Source: Rhodoluna limnophila
GTDB taxonomy: Bacteria; Actinomycetota; Actinomycetes; Actinomycetales; Microbacteriaceae
Assembly: GCA_945883505.1 (NCBI GenBank)
Contig: CAMCXL010000007.1
Coordinates: 26,453-90,452 of the forward strand
Reading direction: 5' to 3'
Length of the DNA: 64,000 nucleotides
Part shown: positions 61,517-64,000 of the stretch, piece by piece
Numbering within the stretch: position 1 is the stretch's first letter
Layout: each line of letters starts with the position of its first letter
Program-made: the position numbers and the translations under genes
The notes under the pieces: model-generated
Database searches by the model: none
What the model saw: the letters and a program-made list of their open reading frames with translations, nothing else
Told to the model about the DNA's origin: nothing

Positions 61517-62106
61517 GCTGCGTTTTGGTTCCTTTGTGGGCTAAGGCCAGTTATCTCAAGCGGATAGTCAAGGTAATCGGCATAGGTCAAAAGTTGTGGT
61601 GCACTCCAAGCGTAATCTCTAGCAATCTCCGCAAGGCAGGCCCAGAAGTAGACATTGAGCAAACTCACAGAAAGTGTGCTGATCGAATCATCCGGAAATG
61701 CTCGACCGAGCATTCTTCGAAGAAGGGTTGGAACATCAGATAGGCCATGTCTGTGGAAGGAGGCTCTGATCTTAAACTCAAATTCTCTGGCCCTTCGAGG
61801 ATTCCAAAGCATCGAGCCTTGACCGTGCTTTAGCAGCTGGTGAATCTGAATGGCCTGGGAATAGCGAGCGTTATCGAGCGAATCAAAGATTGGAATAAAC
61901 CGCTCGACCTCGAAGCCGCTTCTTCGAAGATCTAAAACATCCGGGTAGTGAAAGAACCGATAAAACGGAACATGCGGCCTAACGGCCGCATAGGGCTCAA
62001 GAGTGAAGCTTGCAAGAAGAGGATCTTGGCCGAGGGTCGCTGCGCCCCAACGATCGATGGCCTCGTCGTCTTGGCCTGGCTCAGTTGCGTATTCACTGCT
62101 GGTCAC
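61513..62106 (-). CDS. Hypothetical cytoplasmic protein
   Basis: 197 residues, no TM segment or signal. Trp/Phe/Tyr-rich sequence (ATLGQDPLLASFTLEPYAAVRPHVPFYRFFHYPDVLD), Arg clusters (NPRRAREFEFKIRASFHRHG) and a long helix (LLNVYFWACLAEIARDY). I do not recognise it. GTG start at 62106; minus-strand TAACTT 5 nt upstream. Coupled to the lipoprotein gene downstream. Confidence 0.65.
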   Translation of the reverse strand: MTSSEYATEPGQDDEAIDRWGAATLGQDPLLASFTLEPYAAVRPHVPFYRFFHYPDVLDLRRSGFEVERFIPIFDSLDNARYSQAIQIHQLLKHGQGSMLWNPRRAREFEFKIRASFHRHGLSDVPTLLRRMLGRAFPDDSISTLSVSLLNVYFWACLAEIARDYAWSAPQLLTYADYLDYPLEITGLSPQRNQNAA

Positions 62107-62143
62107 AACATAAGTTAACCAATAATTTGTCTTACCGGTGGCC

Positions 62144-62149
62144 TAGATT
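62144..62149 (+). promoter_or_regulatory. -10 element for the HIRAN-like gene (leaderless)
   Basis: TAGATT with 7 nt before ATG 62157. Supports this start over longer readings of the same frame, which would overlap the divergent gene. Confidence 0.45.
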
Positions 62150-62156
62150 GGAAAAC

Positions 62157-62741
62157 ATGCGCACATGTATGGGGATTATTGCCTGGGTATTGATCATCGC
62201 CCTGGGGGCTCAGTTCTTCCAGTCAGCCCCTTGGCTACTGCTGGTATTAGGTGGGCTGATAGCTATTGGGGTCTATATCTCAAAGGCTAGGAAGCAAGCG
62301 CTCATGGCAGACACCCTCAAAATTGTTGGCGATAAGCCGCTTCCCAACATCCTGGACGCCGAGCGTGCGCTAACCGCTGCTGGCGCCAGAGAGCTGCTTG
62401 GCGATGAGAGCTTCAGCTTCGAAGTGGTTGGAGAAAGCTTCTACGCGCAGAACTTCTCAGCACTTCAGAAAAACCTTGGCTTAATCGATGGCCGGGACTG
62501 GGACGATGTTGCAACCCTGGTAGTTGATCCAGCCAATAGACACAGCAAAACAGCAGTCGCCGTTTTTATTTCGGGTTTAAAACTTGGCTACGTGCCGGAA
62601 GAAAACGCCCCAGGTGTCTTTAAGTTCTTACTCCAAAATGGCGGCTACGCCAAAGCCGATGCGGCAATTTACTTTTCTTCGGCCGATGGCCAAAACAGCA
62701 TCTGGTTAGATGCTGTTATTCCGGTTTTGTTTAAACCCTAA
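62157..62741 (+). CDS. Membrane-anchored HIRAN-like domain protein
   Basis: 194 residues: an N-terminal double hydrophobic segment (about 3-44, one or two TM), then a cytoplasmic domain. FEVVGESFYAQNFSALQKNLG ... VATLVVDPANRHSKTAVAVFISGLKLGYVPEENAPGVFKFL follows the HIRAN pattern (GEs...L... LV.DP.N..D..AV.V...G..vGYvp...A). HIRAN domains bind DNA ends or stalled forks in helicases, but free-standing ones are found in Actinobacteria with unknown role. Ends 11 nt before the converging purA stop. Confidence 0.65.
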   Translation: MRTCMGIIAWVLIIALGAQFFQSAPWLLLVLGGLIAIGVYISKARKQALMADTLKIVGDKPLPNILDAERALTAAGARELLGDESFSFEVVGESFYAQNFSALQKNLGLIDGRDWDDVATLVVDPANRHSKTAVAVFISGLKLGYVPEENAPGVFKFLLQNGGYAKADAAIYFSSADGQNSIWLDAVIPVLFKP

Positions 62742-62752
62742 AAACTTTTGCT

Positions 62753-64000
<1,248 letters not shown>

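Overview
The window looks like a stretch of a small, streamlined actinobacterial chromosome of moderate GC, most likely Microbacteriaceae (freshwater 'Luna'-type relatives are a reasonable guess, but I could not test this). The evidence is the actinobacterial gene neighbourhoods (tilS-hpt-ftsH-folE-folP-folB-folK-DUF3180-panC-lysS-clpC; purF-purM beside an SCP2-like protein; DUF3073; DUF4229 next to menA), the tiny 30S protein bS22, frequent GTG/TTG starts, and many genes whose start codon lies only 6-7 nt after a TANNNT -10 element (leaderless mRNAs). No phage, insertion sequence, CRISPR array or other mobile DNA was seen; the region reads as core genome.

Layout: (1) 1-0.98 kb: two MaoC-fold hydratase subunits and two tRNAs. 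(2) 1.1-4.4 kb: two tandem GH13 alpha-glucosidases. (3) 4.4-10.1 kb: two MFS transporters, tRNA-Tyr, a YajQ protein, an FprA-type ferredoxin reductase and a polyprenyl diphosphate synthase. (4) 10.1-18.3 kb: menaquinone biosynthesis (menG, menF, menD, menA, menE, menB, menC) with a PLDc_N membrane protein and a DUF4229 protein. (5) 18.3-22.8 kb: System II cytochrome c maturation (ccsB, resB, ccdA, a TlpA/ResA-like lipoprotein) led by a histidine phosphatase. (6) 22.8-30.2 kb: aspartyl-tRNA synthetase of archaeal type, glutaredoxin-like and HAD proteins, bS22, SOUL protein, ArsC, HTH protein, proC, radA, an anchored extracytoplasmic protein, and argA. (7) 30.2-42.5 kb: one long minus-strand series from tilS through ftsH, folate genes, panC and lysS to clpC. 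(8) 42.5-47.6 kb: ppa, an NlpC/P60 hydrolase with a structured upstream region, three tRNAs (Glu, Asp, Phe), a 14-TM MFS exporter, a paired CrcB fluoride channel and DUF3073. (9) 47.7-51.2 kb: an iron-type ABC importer. (10) 51.2-64 kb: de novo purine genes purM, purF (minus), purD, purC, purS, purQ, purL (plus) and the 3' part of purA, with several poorly known small membrane proteins and an aldose-epimerase-like enzyme.

How the genes fit together: the polyprenyl synthase makes the side chain that MenA attaches to the head group and MenG methylates, and the adjacent System II genes build the c-type cytochromes that would use menaquinol, so 9-22.8 kb is essentially a respiratory-chain assembly block. 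The folate and purine blocks are linked through GTP (FolE) and formyl-folate. Packing is extreme: most same-strand neighbours overlap by 1-4 nt, several convergent pairs share their stop codons, and two divergent pairs share one nearly palindromic -10 element.

I found no gene cluster that looks like a wholly undescribed system. The strongest unusual signals are the two symmetric bidirectional leaderless promoters, a perfect core match to the ClgR operator consensus (as I remember it) upstream of clpC, a non-canonical (probably CTG) start for the ABC permease, a histone/HU-like lysine-rich tail on FtsH, and a structured non-coding segment in front of the NlpC/P60 gene.
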